Of a stretch of DNA of 64,000 bases, positions 31,791 to 41,930 are shown in pieces. Location: positions 8,800 through 72,799 of the forward strand of contig JACKPK010000010.1 of assembly GCA_024233595.1 (NCBI GenBank), given 5' to 3'. Below the pieces are notes generated by a model. The model had not been told where the DNA came from and ran no database searches. It saw only the letters and a list, made by a program, of their open reading frames with translations. The stretch comes from Deltaproteobacteria bacterium. Lineage in GTDB: Bacteria; UBA10199; JADGCS01. A program made the position numbers and the translations under genes. Within the stretch, counting starts at the first letter, position 1, and each line of letters starts with the position of its first letter.

Positions 31791-32654
31791 TTAATTGCTA
31801 TAATCATAAAAACCTTTGCCGGCTTTACGGCCAATGTGACCGGCTTCGACAAGTTTGCGTAACAAGGGGCAAGGGCGGTAGCGTTCAGGGCTAAGGTTTT
31901 CTTGATAGACTTCCAGCACGCTCAAGATCACATCTAAACCAACAAAGTCAGCTAATTCCAATGGGCCCATGGGGTGATTGGCGCCGAGCTTCATGGTGTT
32001 GTCGATTGTTTTGGCATCGCTAATGCCTTCGTAAAGGGCGTAAGCGGCTTCGTTGATCATGGGAACTAAAATGCGGTTCACAGCAAAGCCGGCAAAGTCT
32101 TTGACCTTAGCAGGGGTTTTGCCAACGGCTTCGGCAAATTCACAACCCTGTGCTTCTGTTTGGTCATTGGTTTGCATGGCTTTAATGACCTCGACAAGGC
32201 GCATGACAGGAACAGGATTAAAAAAGTGCAATCCCAAAACCTTTTGTGGGTTTTTGTAGCAAGCTGCCAAACGCGTGATAGAAATGGAGCTGGTGTTGGT
32301 GGCAAGCGCACAGTTGTCGCTAAGAATTCCCGAGAGTTCTTTAAAAAGATTTTCTTTAGCGGCAGTGTTTTCGGTGATGGCTTCGATCACCAAATCGCAG
32401 GAGGAAAAATCGCTTAAGGAAGAACACGCTTTGATTCGAGAAAGAAAAGTTTCTTTGTCGGACTCTGTGATTTTTTCTTTGGCGACCAATTTGTCGTAGC
32501 CTTTGGCAATGCGTTCGATTTGTTTGTTGAGCTGAGTGGCATCGGTATCAAAAACCAAAACTTCCTTTGCACCGGCTTGTGCCGTGATTTGAGCAATGCC
32601 GTGTCCCATGGCGCCAAGACCAATGATGCCGACTTTTTGTTCTTTAAGGGTCAT
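31791..32654 (-). CDS. 3-hydroxybutyryl-CoA dehydrogenase
   Basis: A 287-residue NAD(P)-dependent enzyme interconverting acetoacetyl-CoA and 3-hydroxybutyryl-CoA. The cofactor motif GIIGLGAMGHGIAQ is at residues 9-22 and the acidic residue ending strand 2 (FDTD) suggests NAD. The active-site stretch LGLHFFNPVPVMRLVEVI is near residue 140, and the C-terminal domain contains NHPMGPLELADFVGLDV and the family ending RKAGKGFYDY. AAAGGA precedes the ATG at 32654. It is on the opposite strand from the kam genes but completes the link between their crotonyl/acetoacetyl-CoA products and central metabolism. It is separated from them by the repeat-rich region, so it is transcribed independently. Confidence 0.93.
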   Translation of the reverse strand: MTLKEQKVGIIGLGAMGHGIAQITAQAGAKEVLVFDTDATQLNKQIERIAKGYDKLVAKEKITESDKETFLSRIKACSSLSDFSSCDLVIEAITENTAAKENLFKELSGILSDNCALATNTSSISITRLAACYKNPQKVLGLHFFNPVPVMRLVEVIKAMQTNDQTEAQGCEFAEAVGKTPAKVKDFAGFAVNRILVPMINEAAYALYEGISDAKTIDNTMKLGANHPMGPLELADFVGLDVILSVLEVYQENLSPERYRPCPLLRKLVEAGHIGRKAGKGFYDYSN

Positions 32655-32832
32655 AGAGTGTCCTTTGTTAAGGCGTTAAATTTCTTGTCCTGTATCTTTT
32701 TCCTTAATCTAGAATGAAGAATGATCAACGAATAATTAAAAATTCGATTCATAATTTATCAGCACCGTTTTTTGATCAGCCTTTTTCTGAACGCTTGCCA
32801 AGGTGCCTCAAACCGATTTAATCACCCGCTTT

Positions 32833-33438
32833 ATGATTAAAGATCTATACAATTGGATGATTCAGTGGTCCGGAACGCCAGCCGCTCCCTACGCTTTGTT
32901 TTTGATCGCTTTTGCCGAAAGTAGTTTTTTCCCATTGCCACCTGATTTGCTTTTGATTCCCATGTGCCTTGCCGAACCTGATCAGGCTTTTTGGTACGCC
33001 GCGCTTTGCACGCTTGGTTCTGTGTTGGGTGGCGGCTTTGGTCTTGGTATTGGCAAATACGGTGGGCGTCCTGTTTTGCAAAAGCTCATACACGAAGACC
33101 GCATTGCCTGGGCGGAACAGCTTTATCAAAAATACGATGCTTGGGCCATTGGCATTGCTGGCTTCACACCAATTCCTTATAAGGTCTTCACTATTCTGGC
33201 GGGTATTCTGCGCATCAAACTGCGTAAATTGATTTTGGTGTCGATTTTTTCACGTGGTGCGCGGTTCTTTTTGATCGCCACCTTGCTGCATTATAAGGGC
33301 GAGCTCATGCGGGAGTTTATCGATAAGTACTTTAATTTACTTTCGATTCTCTTTGTTTTGGCCTTGCTTGGTGGTTTTGCGGCGGTTAAGTTTTTGGGCC
33401 GAAAAAAAACAGCAACATTTGAAGAGGCCTCGCGATAG
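32833..33438 (+). CDS. DedA/YqaA-family membrane protein
   Basis: A polytopic inner-membrane protein of the DedA superfamily, 201 residues from the ATG at 32833; a GTG 30 bases upstream is possible but the family usually starts as M..LY.W. Segments visible include ALFLIAFAESSFFPLPPDLLLIP with the Glu and Pro residues of the reentrant loop, GSVLGGGFGLGIGKYGG, and GFTPIPYKVFTILAG, which is the YqaA-type signature. DedA proteins are proton-driven transporters or scramblases of lipid carriers such as undecaprenyl phosphate. The gene stands alone. There is no strong ribosome site. Confidence 0.85.
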   Translation: MIKDLYNWMIQWSGTPAAPYALFLIAFAESSFFPLPPDLLLIPMCLAEPDQAFWYAALCTLGSVLGGGFGLGIGKYGGRPVLQKLIHEDRIAWAEQLYQKYDAWAIGIAGFTPIPYKVFTILAGILRIKLRKLILVSIFSRGARFFLIATLLHYKGELMREFIDKYFNLLSILFVLALLGGFAAVKFLGRKKTATFEEASR

Positions 33439-33506
33439 AGGCTATTGACGTCATTTGTATAAAACAGCATTAGGATTTGCGATAAGCACAACACGAAGGA
33501 CACATC

Positions 33507-34343
33507 ATGACTTTACCAAAAGCCGCCCTGGGCTGGGGACAAGCTAGTTCATTTTTACAAACACAGGCACCGCAAGCATAAAAAAGAAGCGATGTCTTTT
33601 CGACCCCCGATGGAACGGAAGCAGTCTTTTTAAAACCATATGCCAATTCTGGGCTTAAAGCGGCTCTTTACTTAAAAGATTTAAGCGATCAGCACAAACA
33701 GCCTCTTTTTGTGATCAACAATGCGGTTGGCGCTTCCAGGATGGCTTCACCAAAGATGGTGCCTGCCATTTCAAAAGAGGGAGAAGCATTAGAATTGCCT
33801 TTTGCTGAACCAGATCCTTTTTGGCTTTTGGGCACAGATGGGGCTGTGAATCGGATTGATTGGGAGGCTGGGCGGTATTGCAATAATTCATACTGGCATA
33901 GCCAGAGCTTGCTAGATGTTTTGCAATTGCGTGAGCGATACGGTGAAGTCATTCCAGATAATATCCCTAACCGTGAGATTTTACCCCTATTAGAAGGCCT
34001 TGCTCATTTTGTTGATGTGATGCCTGCCAATGAAAACGCTTTGAGCCAAGGACCTGCTGCCTTGCATGTGAGTGCTTATCAATTTTTGTACGCACGCCAA
34101 TTATTTGATCAAATCAAAGGCGCAAAACCATGGGATGTTTTGCAATGCGCGTTGCGCTTTGGTTTGCATGGCCGTTTTTCGGTAGAAGACCTGATGGATT
34201 TTGAAAAATTTGGAAAACTGGGTCTCTTTGGAGCTCAAGATGAGCTGGCCTCTGAGATCCGTAAACTTGTGAGAGCTAAGATGCTTTCTGATGCTCTGGG
34301 TGATGTGAAAAAGCGTCGCATGAGTGGCTATTCCGGGGCTTAG
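33507..34343 (+). pseudogene. Unrecognised gene interrupted by an in-frame TAA
   Basis: From the ATG at 33507 (ribosome site GAAGGA) the frame encodes MTLPKAALGWGQASSFLQTQ and four more residues, then TAA at 33579-33581, and continues in the same frame without another stop to 34343 (KRSDVFSTPDGTEAVFLKPY onward). Joined, it would be 278 residues. No frameshift is needed: a single base change at codon 25 would restore the gene. The protein is soluble, has no signal peptide and matches no family I know; the downstream part can also start at a later codon and be made alone. Either a nonsense mutation, a base error, or a separate 24-codon leader. Not related to the neighbours. Confidence 0.6.
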
Positions 34344-34410
34344 GTAAACTTTCTAAATTCACGCAACTTTTGCGGGATGCTAATAGCAGCGCCCGCGGTG
34401 TGGGCGACAT

Positions 34411-36378
34411 TTAAACCCGCTCCACCCATTGTCCGTGATTCTTAATGAGCGCAATCAGCTCGTCTAAGGCATTGGCTTCTGGGATATTACGTGTCACGCA
34501 ATCTTTTCCCACATAAAGGCTGATCTTGCCTGTGCCCGTGCCCACGTAACCAAAGTCAGCGTCGGCCATTTCGCCAGGCCCATTCACAATGCAACCCATG
34601 ATCGCGATCTTAACGCCTTTAAGGTGGTCGGTGCGTTTTTTGATTTTTGCTGTGACCTCTTGCAGATCAAAAAGAGTGCGTCCACAAGACGGGCAGGCAA
34701 TGAATTCTGTTTTAGAGATCCGCACCCGACAGGCTTGCAGCACACCGTAAGAGAGCGAGAGCTTTTCTTTAAAACTTAAACGAGAGCTATTGATTTGAAT
34801 GCTATCGCCAAGTCCCGCCAGCAAAAGCGAGCCAAGTTCAGCTGAAGCCGATAGCAACACAGGAAGAGCGCTCTCTTTAAAAAGCAAATGAATGTGATGC
34901 GCGGGTTGATCGCCCAAAGCCTTTTGCAAAAGACGGTAGTCTTGTGCCGGTTGCGCCGAAATAACAGAGAGAACCAATGCTTGCGTCGCGTTCTGCAACG
35001 CGTTTTTTAAGACACTTAAATTCTGTTGCTCAAATAAATTGATTTCTGTGGCATCAAGTCTGAGCTCAAAACTTTTGTCTTTAATCTGAGATAAAAATCT
35101 AGGCAATTGCTCTAATTGAGCCAGGTCTTTAAGAACCCAACACAGTTTGTCAGCAAGGGTTGCTTCCATGAGTTCAGTCAGGTTGGCCGAGCAAACCGCT
35201 AAGGCAAAGTTTTGTGCTTTGAGTTCTTCTGCAAATTCAGGCCAGTATTGTGTGGCTGCGATCTCGATGCCTTCAAAACGCATGTCTGCATTTTGCGCCA
35301 ATAAGAAGTTTTTAAATTGCGAGGCGTCGTCTAGTCTTGTCCAAACGCTAACAGGGTGTTTGCCTCCCTGAGGCAAAGGGCCAATTTTGAATTCTTGCGT
35401 TTCGCGTCGCGCTGGTGTGGCTTGAAACCGTGACGTGGTTAAAAAATCTAAATGCGCAGGAATGTCCTGATTTTGGTTTTGCTGAACTCTGTAGTTTTGA
35501 ATCGCAATGAGCTCATTAAAAGGCGCCACCAACGCGGCTGCCACAGGGATTTCTTTGTCGGCGTCTTCGGTGAGCGAAACACGGATGGTGTCGCCAAGGC
35601 CTTCGTTAAGGAGCGTGCCAATGCCAACGGCTGATTTCACACGGCCGTCTTCGCCTTCGCCCGCTTCAGTCACACCCAAGTGCAAGGGGTAATCCATGCC
35701 CTCGGCTTCCATGCGCTCGGCAAGCAAGCGGTAAGCGTTCACCATGACCTGCGTGTTAGAGGCTTTCATGGAGAGGATGATGTCGTGGTAATTGTTCTTG
35801 GCGGCAATGCGTAAAAATTCCAGAGCTGATTCCACCATGCCTTCGGGCGAATCACCATAACGGTTCATGATGCGGTCCGAAAGCGAACCGTGATTGGTGC
35901 CAATGCGCATGGCCACACCATGTTCTTTGCATTTAAGGACAAGAGGCGCAAAGCGTTCTTCAATGCGAGCTAACTCTTGTTCGTATTGCTCATCGCTATA
36001 CTCTTGCACTTTAAATAATTTTTTATCGATAAAGTTGCCTGGGTTGATACGGACTTTTTCGACAAAGGGAACCACATCCATGGCAATGGAGGGCGTGAAG
36101 TGAATGTCAGCAACCAAGGGCACCGATAATTTCAGACGCTGCATTTCGGCGCGGATGTTTTTTAAATTATTAAGATCGGCTTTGGTAGGGACCGTTAAAC
36201 GCACAATTTCGCAACCAGCGGCCACAAGCTTTTGGATTTCGTTGATGACACCTGCTGTGTTTTTTGTGTCCGATGTGCACATGCTTTGCACACGGATGGG
36301 GTTGTTGCCACCAATGCCAATTTGGCCCACAAAAACTGTTCGGGTTTGGCGCCGCTTGTAGAAGCGAGGAGTGCTCAT
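34411..36378 (-). CDS. ispG: (E)-4-hydroxy-3-methylbut-2-enyl-diphosphate synthase (long form)
   Basis: Penultimate enzyme of the MEP isoprenoid pathway, an iron-sulfur protein. The start is the ATG at 36378 (MSTPRFYKRRQTRTV); the open frame upstream overlaps the FHA gene. The 655 residues show the long three-domain form known from plants, chlamydiae and some other bacteria: an N-terminal TIM barrel (IGGNNPIRVQSMCTSDT, LTVPTKADLNNL, VADIHFTP, RINPGN), an extra central domain (about 290-540) of low conservation, and the C-terminal cluster domain with CPSCGRTLFDLQ near 563 and CIVNGPGEMADADFG near 593. It starts one base after the FHA gene stops, so the two share a transcript. Confidence 0.95.
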   Translation of the reverse strand: MSTPRFYKRRQTRTVFVGQIGIGGNNPIRVQSMCTSDTKNTAGVINEIQKLVAAGCEIVRLTVPTKADLNNLKNIRAEMQRLKLSVPLVADIHFTPSIAMDVVPFVEKVRINPGNFIDKKLFKVQEYSDEQYEQELARIEERFAPLVLKCKEHGVAMRIGTNHGSLSDRIMNRYGDSPEGMVESALEFLRIAAKNNYHDIILSMKASNTQVMVNAYRLLAERMEAEGMDYPLHLGVTEAGEGEDGRVKSAVGIGTLLNEGLGDTIRVSLTEDADKEIPVAAALVAPFNELIAIQNYRVQQNQNQDIPAHLDFLTTSRFQATPARRETQEFKIGPLPQGGKHPVSVWTRLDDASQFKNFLLAQNADMRFEGIEIAATQYWPEFAEELKAQNFALAVCSANLTELMEATLADKLCWVLKDLAQLEQLPRFLSQIKDKSFELRLDATEINLFEQQNLSVLKNALQNATQALVLSVISAQPAQDYRLLQKALGDQPAHHIHLLFKESALPVLLSASAELGSLLLAGLGDSIQINSSRLSFKEKLSLSYGVLQACRVRISKTEFIACPSCGRTLFDLQEVTAKIKKRTDHLKGVKIAIMGCIVNGPGEMADADFGYVGTGTGKISLYVGKDCVTRNIPEANALDELIALIKNHGQWVERV

Positions 36379-36379
36379 G

Positions 36380-37894
36380 TTACTTTTTGCTGAAGGAAAA
36401 ACGGTAACCACCGATAGAGACTTCGTCGCCATCTTGTAGCACTGCTTCGTCGACTTTGTTGCCGTTTACGTAAACACCGTTGGAGCTTTTGAGATCAATG
36501 ATGATGTACTGGTTGTTGTAAACATTGATGGCAGCGTGTTGGCGCGAAACCTTGGGTGCTTTGAGGATAACGTCGTTAGAAGGAGAGCGGCCAATGGAAG
36601 TATTGGCTTTGAGCTCGTATACAGTTTGCTCTAATTCGCCTTCAGTGAGTCGTAAAATATATGGAGCGTCGCTAGTCTCTGTGCTCAAAGGGATTTCGCC
36701 AGTGGCGTCACCGACTGATTCTGTTTTTTTTTCTGCGTTTTCGTCGACTTTGATCGAAGAAAGGATGTCGCTGATAGAATCGTCTGCGATGCTTTCGTTT
36801 TGCTCTAGTTTGGCTTCGTCTTTATTGGGTGTGAGCTCTTCACCAGTTAGATCAGCGCCAGATTCTTTTTTTAAAGTAAAAGATTGTTCGCTCACGTCTT
36901 GGTTGGCAAAGTAGTTTTCGGAACTGTCGGTTTTAAGACTGTCCTCTTGTGGCTCGTTGATGAGATCGTTGATGTCTTCTTCGGCCAAGCCTTTTTGGGG
37001 CTCATCTTGCAAGAGGCGATTGATGTTCGATTGGCTTTCTTCAATTTGGATGTCGTCTTCGCTGTCTTCTTCTAAAAAAAGGTCTTCGAACTCGCTGGAT
37101 TCATCTTGAGATTCTTTTGGTTGTGGTGGCTGAATGGTTTCTTCTTCGGGTTGAATCACCGAACCGCCTTCTTCCAACGCCATGTTGGCACGTGTGTTCA
37201 CAGAAGGTTCAAATTCGTAATCTTCTTCTGGCGTGCTTTGTTCGGGAGCTCTTTGAGGTTGTGGTTCGGTTGCAGGGGCTGTTTCTTGTTGTTTTGGAGA
37301 ATCAGCCAAGCGACCACGGTATTCTGGCTCTTTGGGTTTGTAAGAAGAGGGTTCGCTGGCAGAGCGGCGGCCTAAATCTTCAGGGTCAAAGAGGTCTTCG
37401 TGAGAACGGATGTACTGGCTGATGCGAGCCAAATCGCTTTCGAGTTTTTCGATCTCTTTGGTTTCGTAGGTTTCGACTTCTTGGAACTGGTTGTGAGAGA
37501 ATTCGCTGAGGAAATAGCGGAAGTCGGCTTCTTCAAGGATTTCTTTGTGGCGATTGATTTCGACAGAAAGTTTTTCGCGACGCACGTAAAGGTCTTTGAT
37601 CTCTTTTTTAAGGAGTTCCTTTTTTTCTTGAAGGAGATCATTGATGGTTTGCAACTGCAAGTCGTAGTCGCGTTTGACTTTATCGTAGACAGATTGCGAC
37701 ACGCGGCCACGTGCTTCATCCATTTTTTGGATGCGTTCTAAGATGACATCACGCTGATTTTTAATGCGTGTTGTTGCCTGTAAAAGCTCTTCATCGGGCT
37801 TGTAATTGGCAAATTTAGAGTTGAACGGACGATCCCCGTCGCGACCTGCGCTTTTGAAATCGATGACCTTTGAGTTATTGTTTCTGTCTTCCAT
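36380..37894 (-). CDS. FHA-domain protein with coiled coil and acidic linker
   Basis: A 504-residue cytoplasmic protein. Residues 30-175 form a long coiled coil rich in Lys, Glu and Leu. Residues 180-400 are an acidic, low-complexity linker full of Glu, Asp, Gln and Ser. Residues 415-502 are a forkhead-associated domain, which binds phosphothreonine: GRSPSNDVILKAPKVSRQHA, then SSNGVYVNGNKV, with the conserved Arg, Ser-x-x-His and Asn. It is probably an adaptor for Ser/Thr-kinase signalling; no kinase is in the window. It is followed at once by ispG, which looks like chance operon sharing. Several Ser/Thr residues in the linker could be phosphorylation sites. Confidence 0.9.
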   Translation of the reverse strand: MEDRNNNSKVIDFKSAGRDGDRPFNSKFANYKPDEELLQATTRIKNQRDVILERIQKMDEARGRVSQSVYDKVKRDYDLQLQTINDLLQEKKELLKKEIKDLYVRREKLSVEINRHKEILEEADFRYFLSEFSHNQFQEVETYETKEIEKLESDLARISQYIRSHEDLFDPEDLGRRSASEPSSYKPKEPEYRGRLADSPKQQETAPATEPQPQRAPEQSTPEEDYEFEPSVNTRANMALEEGGSVIQPEEETIQPPQPKESQDESSEFEDLFLEEDSEDDIQIEESQSNINRLLQDEPQKGLAEEDINDLINEPQEDSLKTDSSENYFANQDVSEQSFTLKKESGADLTGEELTPNKDEAKLEQNESIADDSISDILSSIKVDENAEKKTESVGDATGEIPLSTETSDAPYILRLTEGELEQTVYELKANTSIGRSPSNDVILKAPKVSRQHAAINVYNNQYIIIDLKSSNGVYVNGNKVDEAVLQDGDEVSIGGYRFSFSKK

Positions 37895-38020
37895 GGGCAG
37901 CGGGTATAACCAAGCTGCTCATCCGGGGCAATAAGGAAATGGGCTAATTTTTAAAAAGGCTTCTTGCGCCTAAATTGGTATTTCTTTATGGATATCAAGG
38001 ACATTTACGAAGGGGGGCAG

Positions 38021-38665
38021 ATGAGGCTGATTCATTTTTTTAAGCAAGCGAGCGTGGGCTTGCGGTGCCGCAAAGGGCAGGCTTTTGTCATGGGATTCTT
38101 AGGGCTGCTTGTCATTTCGTCATTGCTTTTCCCACAAACAAGCTTTGCCTGGAGCACAAAATCAGCGCGCTCTGGTTCTCAGAAAATCAAATTACTTTCT
38201 AAAACCAAACGCAAAAGAATAGCCGCCAACGCGGCCATGCGGCTTTTTAGGTCTGAATTCATTAAAGATGCCGGCTTGCCGCGTAAAATTGCTTTGGCCA
38301 AAATCTACGTGGAAGGTGAAGACCTTAACACCAGTTCAGAAGAATTCACAGATCTCTACCTAAACGAAATTTTCGATCATCCTTATATTTTAGTTGTGAA
38401 TCAAGACGTCACCACGGATCTGAGCTTGGCTTACAAGCTCATCGATTATTACCCTGAATACGAAGCGCGCAAACAAGGTGTGTTGTTGGGCGCAAATTAT
38501 TACATTTCGGGAACCTTTCGTTCCGAACCCTACACAAAAGAAAGCGGTAAGGTCGAACAGCGTTATGTGTTTGATTACACGCTTCGAAACATCCGCAATA
38601 ATAAAGTGATTGTGCATGTGAACTACGTGCATGGACAAAAAAAGACCAAGCGTAAGAAAAAATAG
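38021..38665 (+). CDS. LpoB-like secreted protein
   Basis: A 214-residue exported protein starting at the ATG at 38021, with AGGGGGG before it; the frame is open 57 bases further upstream but that start lacks a site. The signal peptide (hydrophobic core VMGFLGLLVISSLLF) ends near SFAWS. Residues 85-200 fit the fold of LpoB, the outer-membrane activator of penicillin-binding protein 1B: ALAKIYVEGEDLNTSSEEF, NEIFDHPYILVVNQD, RKQGVLLGANYYISGTF and YVFDYTLRNIRNNKVI. No lipobox Cys is present, so it is probably periplasmic. The C-terminus is a Lys-rich tail. It may form an operon with the gene at 38677, 11 bases downstream. Confidence 0.7.
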   Translation: MRLIHFFKQASVGLRCRKGQAFVMGFLGLLVISSLLFPQTSFAWSTKSARSGSQKIKLLSKTKRKRIAANAAMRLFRSEFIKDAGLPRKIALAKIYVEGEDLNTSSEEFTDLYLNEIFDHPYILVVNQDVTTDLSLAYKLIDYYPEYEARKQGVLLGANYYISGTFRSEPYTKESGKVEQRYVFDYTLRNIRNNKVIVHVNYVHGQKKTKRKKK

Positions 38666-38676
38666 TTTGAGGAAGC

Positions 38677-39498
38677 ATGTCGAATAACGAAACCGAAAAC
38701 ACAGAAGACTCCGTCAAAGAAGAAGACCTTTTTGAAGACGCGAACGATCCTGTTACCGACTACAAAATGGAAAATCTGGATGATCAAGGCGAAGACGAAA
38801 TGAACGCCACCATGATGGCCATTGATCTCACCAGGGCTGATCTTGATGCTGCCACCAAGGTGAACATCAAGGTCGATGAGCCCACAGACGAAGAGATCAT
38901 TCAGGAACAGCTCGAGCAAAAAAAGTTCTTTTTGTTTCGTTGGTATCGTCAGGCTAGAAAAAAAGCCGAGCGCGTTTTTTCGCAATTGAATTTTGGCAAA
39001 CGACCCGCTTGGTTTTCAAAATTTGAAGGCTCTTGGTTGCCAAGCCCAGGACTTTCAAAAGTAGAAATGCTCATGTTCTTTTTGTTGCGTGTGCTTGTGA
39101 TTGCCTTGTCGGCTTATTTGCACAAGGTTCTTTACGCGCAGGCCAGTTTGATGCTCGGTGGTGATTTTGCCGGGAGCCAATCTGTTTATTTGGGGTTGCT
39201 GGGTGCAGAATCAATTTTGCTTTTGCTGGCGATTGTTTTGCGTTGGTCACCGTTTTTTCTTATGGCGTTGCCGGTTGCCATGGTGTTTTTGTTTTTTTCG
39301 TGGCTGAGCTTTTTTTATCATCCTGCAGATGGCGCCATTTATGCCTTAAACGGCGAGCCCATTAACACTTATTTAAATCAAATCATCTTTGCCTTTGTGG
39401 CTGGCTTTGGGGTTTTGGTTGTGTTGGGTGTGGTAAATCAATGGCGCGCGTTTTGCAGGTCTTGTTTTGTTGCTCGCCGTTTTTCCGCTTGTGCTTAA
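38677..39498 (+). CDS. Membrane protein, N-terminal part of a broken large gene
   Basis: An open frame of 273 codons. Residues 1-90 are strongly acidic and hydrophilic, residues 95-125 basic, and from about 128 there are four membrane segments (MLMFFLLRVLVIALSAYL; a second near 165-185; ALPVAMVFLFFSWLSFF; IIFAFVAGFGVLVVLGVV). The last 25 residues after about 39430 read as nonsense; the natural continuation shifts frame. It is best seen as the amino end of the gene that continues, much damaged, to 43946. No family recognised. It follows the LpoB-like gene by 11 bases with GAGGA before the ATG. Confidence 0.6.
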   Translation: MSNNETENTEDSVKEEDLFEDANDPVTDYKMENLDDQGEDEMNATMMAIDLTRADLDAATKVNIKVDEPTDEEIIQEQLEQKKFFLFRWYRQARKKAERVFSQLNFGKRPAWFSKFEGSWLPSPGLSKVEMLMFFLLRVLVIALSAYLHKVLYAQASLMLGGDFAGSQSVYLGLLGAESILLLLAIVLRWSPFFLMALPVAMVFLFFSWLSFFYHPADGAIYALNGEPINTYLNQIIFAFVAGFGVLVVLGVVNQWRAFCRSCFVARRFSACA

Positions 39499-41930
39499 TT
39501 TTAACCGGAAAATTTTTGCTTTCGAGTTTTTTGGCGGACCTTTACAGAAAGTTTGCCGTGGTATTTTACCAGCCGAGCACCGCGTTGTTTTTGGCTGTAT
39601 CCCATCTTGTTTTTTGTTTTAGAAGGGCTTTTGCTTCTGGGTCAGGTCAGGGGTATTTTGATAAAGAGGATTTTATCGTGCAACTTTATTGCCCTTGTTT
39701 GCTTTTGGTGCTCTTTGGTTTTGTTTGCTGCAATCTGTTTATTTGAATCCTTTAACAGATCTTTTGAGGTGGCGCCAAAAGGCCTTGGCCAGTGGCGGTT
39801 GGAAAGATGGTGATCAAATTCTAGGGATTCAAACGCAAGATTTAAATGCCTCTTGGGGACAGGACCAAGGCTACCGTGGCCAAATCAAAATCGCACAAAA
39901 AAAAGACGAAATCATTTTAATTAAAGTGGAAGACGCCTTTATTTTCCTGTTTCTGTAGTTACCAAAAGTGACTTTGCTGTGTTTTCGGACGAACAAGAAT
40001 TAAAATTAAAAAGTTTAAAGAACAAATCGAAGGGATCGTATTCGATGCACTTGACCTTAGGTAAAAAGAAGCCTTGGTCAGCTGGGATGCCAAACGTCTG
40101 ATTACAAGAACACAGATGATTTCAAAATCACCTTTGTCGCAGCCCGAACAAATCGGAACGTTTGTTAATCAAAGAAGGGCAGCGCGTCTTGATCAATGAA
40201 AAGCCGCAAAGCGATCAGGTTTTTATTCCTTTGGCGTACTTTTGCGCAGGGCGAAACAAATTGGGATGTGCTGGCCTATGGCAAAGACAACCAGGTTTTG
40301 TTTGAAGCTATCGCAAAATTAAACAATGAGGCCAAAGCAGGATTTCAAATCATCAGCCCAATGCCTGGTGACTCTGTTGGTAAGGTGTTTTCTGTTTTAC
40401 ACACAGCCGCAAGGTATTCCGGTGAATGATATCAAAAGCATTCGTTACTACCTTGAACGATGAACTCATTGATGGAAACAGGCTTCTGATTCATCTTCAT
40501 CAAATGAACTGCCTGAACAAACACCCAAAACTTTGAGCGATTAGCCTTGGGCTTTTCTTTGGCCACAGGAGAAATCAAGAAAAACCATTTCGGTGCACAA
40601 TGCCGTGCCTTCTGATTTTGAAAATCACATCTCCTGGCAGGGCGCTTTTGTGGGCAATAAGTGCCAAGATACAATTAGGGTGCCACAAGGAAAAGACTTT
40701 TGCAGGTCTGCATGTTTCTTGTGAATGGCTATCGCATTCCCGCGAACTTGCTTCGAAAAACAACACCCTTTGAATTGCCCGTGTCACGGTGGTCGCAGGC
40801 AGGTTGTTTTAGACCTTGCAGGACAGTTCTAGATGGAACAAAAGTTAAGCGATTGATCCGGTGAATCGTGGCTTAGGGGTGGGTTGATGGCAATCACAAG
40901 GCAGGCGCATTCTTCTTGTCCCAACCAGCAAAAACGATTTTTGTTTTGACGCGAGCTTAAGTCAAAAGAGGTGGGGCTGGCAGAGCAAGTGGCAGCATGC
41001 ACGGGCTTTGTTTTCTGACACGCTGTTGAGTGCGGAGGAAAGAACAAAACCCGGGGTTTTGGTTTTTGGTCAGGATGCTTGGTACCAAGATGACTGGCGA
41101 TCATGTGCAGAGACATCACGGGGTTCTGGCGTTTTGGAACGCACGCCGTGTGCTTGATTCTTTACAAAAAGCGGAACCGGCTGGGCGTTCTGCTTTAAAA
41201 GAGGCTCTTAAAAAAGCGCTGTCTTCAAAACCGAATCAGATTTTTGTTGTGGTTGATGGTGGCGACGGTTGTGACCCAATGTGGTTAGAAGGTTTGGAAT
41301 CTGATCTTAAAATCGCCGCAAACACAGGTCAAAATTTTTCATGGGGCTATAGCAGAAAGATGAAGTGAGCTTAAAGGCCTTGGCCAAATCAACAGACGGA
41401 CCTACTTTTGCGGTTCGTGATCCTGAATCCTTGAATCAGCCTGTTTTGAAAGCGAACAGAGCTTTTGATTTATGAAAAATAATATCCTAGAGTCGCCTTG
41501 ACTTGAAGCACAGAAACTGAGCCTGATGCCAGCCGCTGCTAACGCAAAAAGTACCAACATCTCAAGGGGCTTAAAGAATTGGTTTGATGTCTTGTGGCAG
41601 CAACAAAACCTTGCAGCTTGATTATGATCAAAAGAGCTGAGTTTGTTAGCGCTGTTGACAGGCTTCTAAAATCGATTTTGCTCGTTTTCACTAAAGATTT
41701 TTACAGCATTGTTATGGGCCAAATTCCTCACAGAAACCCCACAAAGTCTAGAAACGCAAGCGACAACGCTTCCGGAAGATAACATTCCTCATGAACACCC
41801 AGAGAGGTTGCAGAGACTTGTCATCATGAATCTCATGATGCTGAATACAAAGAAAATTTTGGTGGCCGTGATGTGCAGTGGGCGATCCACGATCATTATT
41901 TTCCGGTGGATAGCTTGGCCAAGTCAAGGG
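39430..41930 (+). pseudogene. Frame-broken middle of a large membrane-anchored phosphoesterase gene
   Basis: No long frame exists, but coding sequence is easy to follow in changing frames: further hydrophobic segments (about 39450-39770), then LNPLTDLLRWRQKALASGGW, DGDQILGIQTQDLNASWG, DFAVFSDEQELKLKSL, NWDVLAYGKDNQVLFEAIAK, AGFQIISPMPGDSVGK, FENHISWQGAFVGNK, and NQIFVVVDGGDGCDPMWLEG. Single-base gains and losses occur every 50 to 200 bases. Flanking genes on both sides are intact. Joined with 38677-39430 and 41930-43946 it would encode about 1750 residues. Either a consensus-quality problem or a decaying gene. Confidence 0.6.

Noticed and set aside
33507..34343. Genome-wide recoding of TAA as an amino acid
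   Set aside because: TAA ends many intact genes in the window, for example ihfA and rnhB, so a single internal TAA is better explained by mutation or error.
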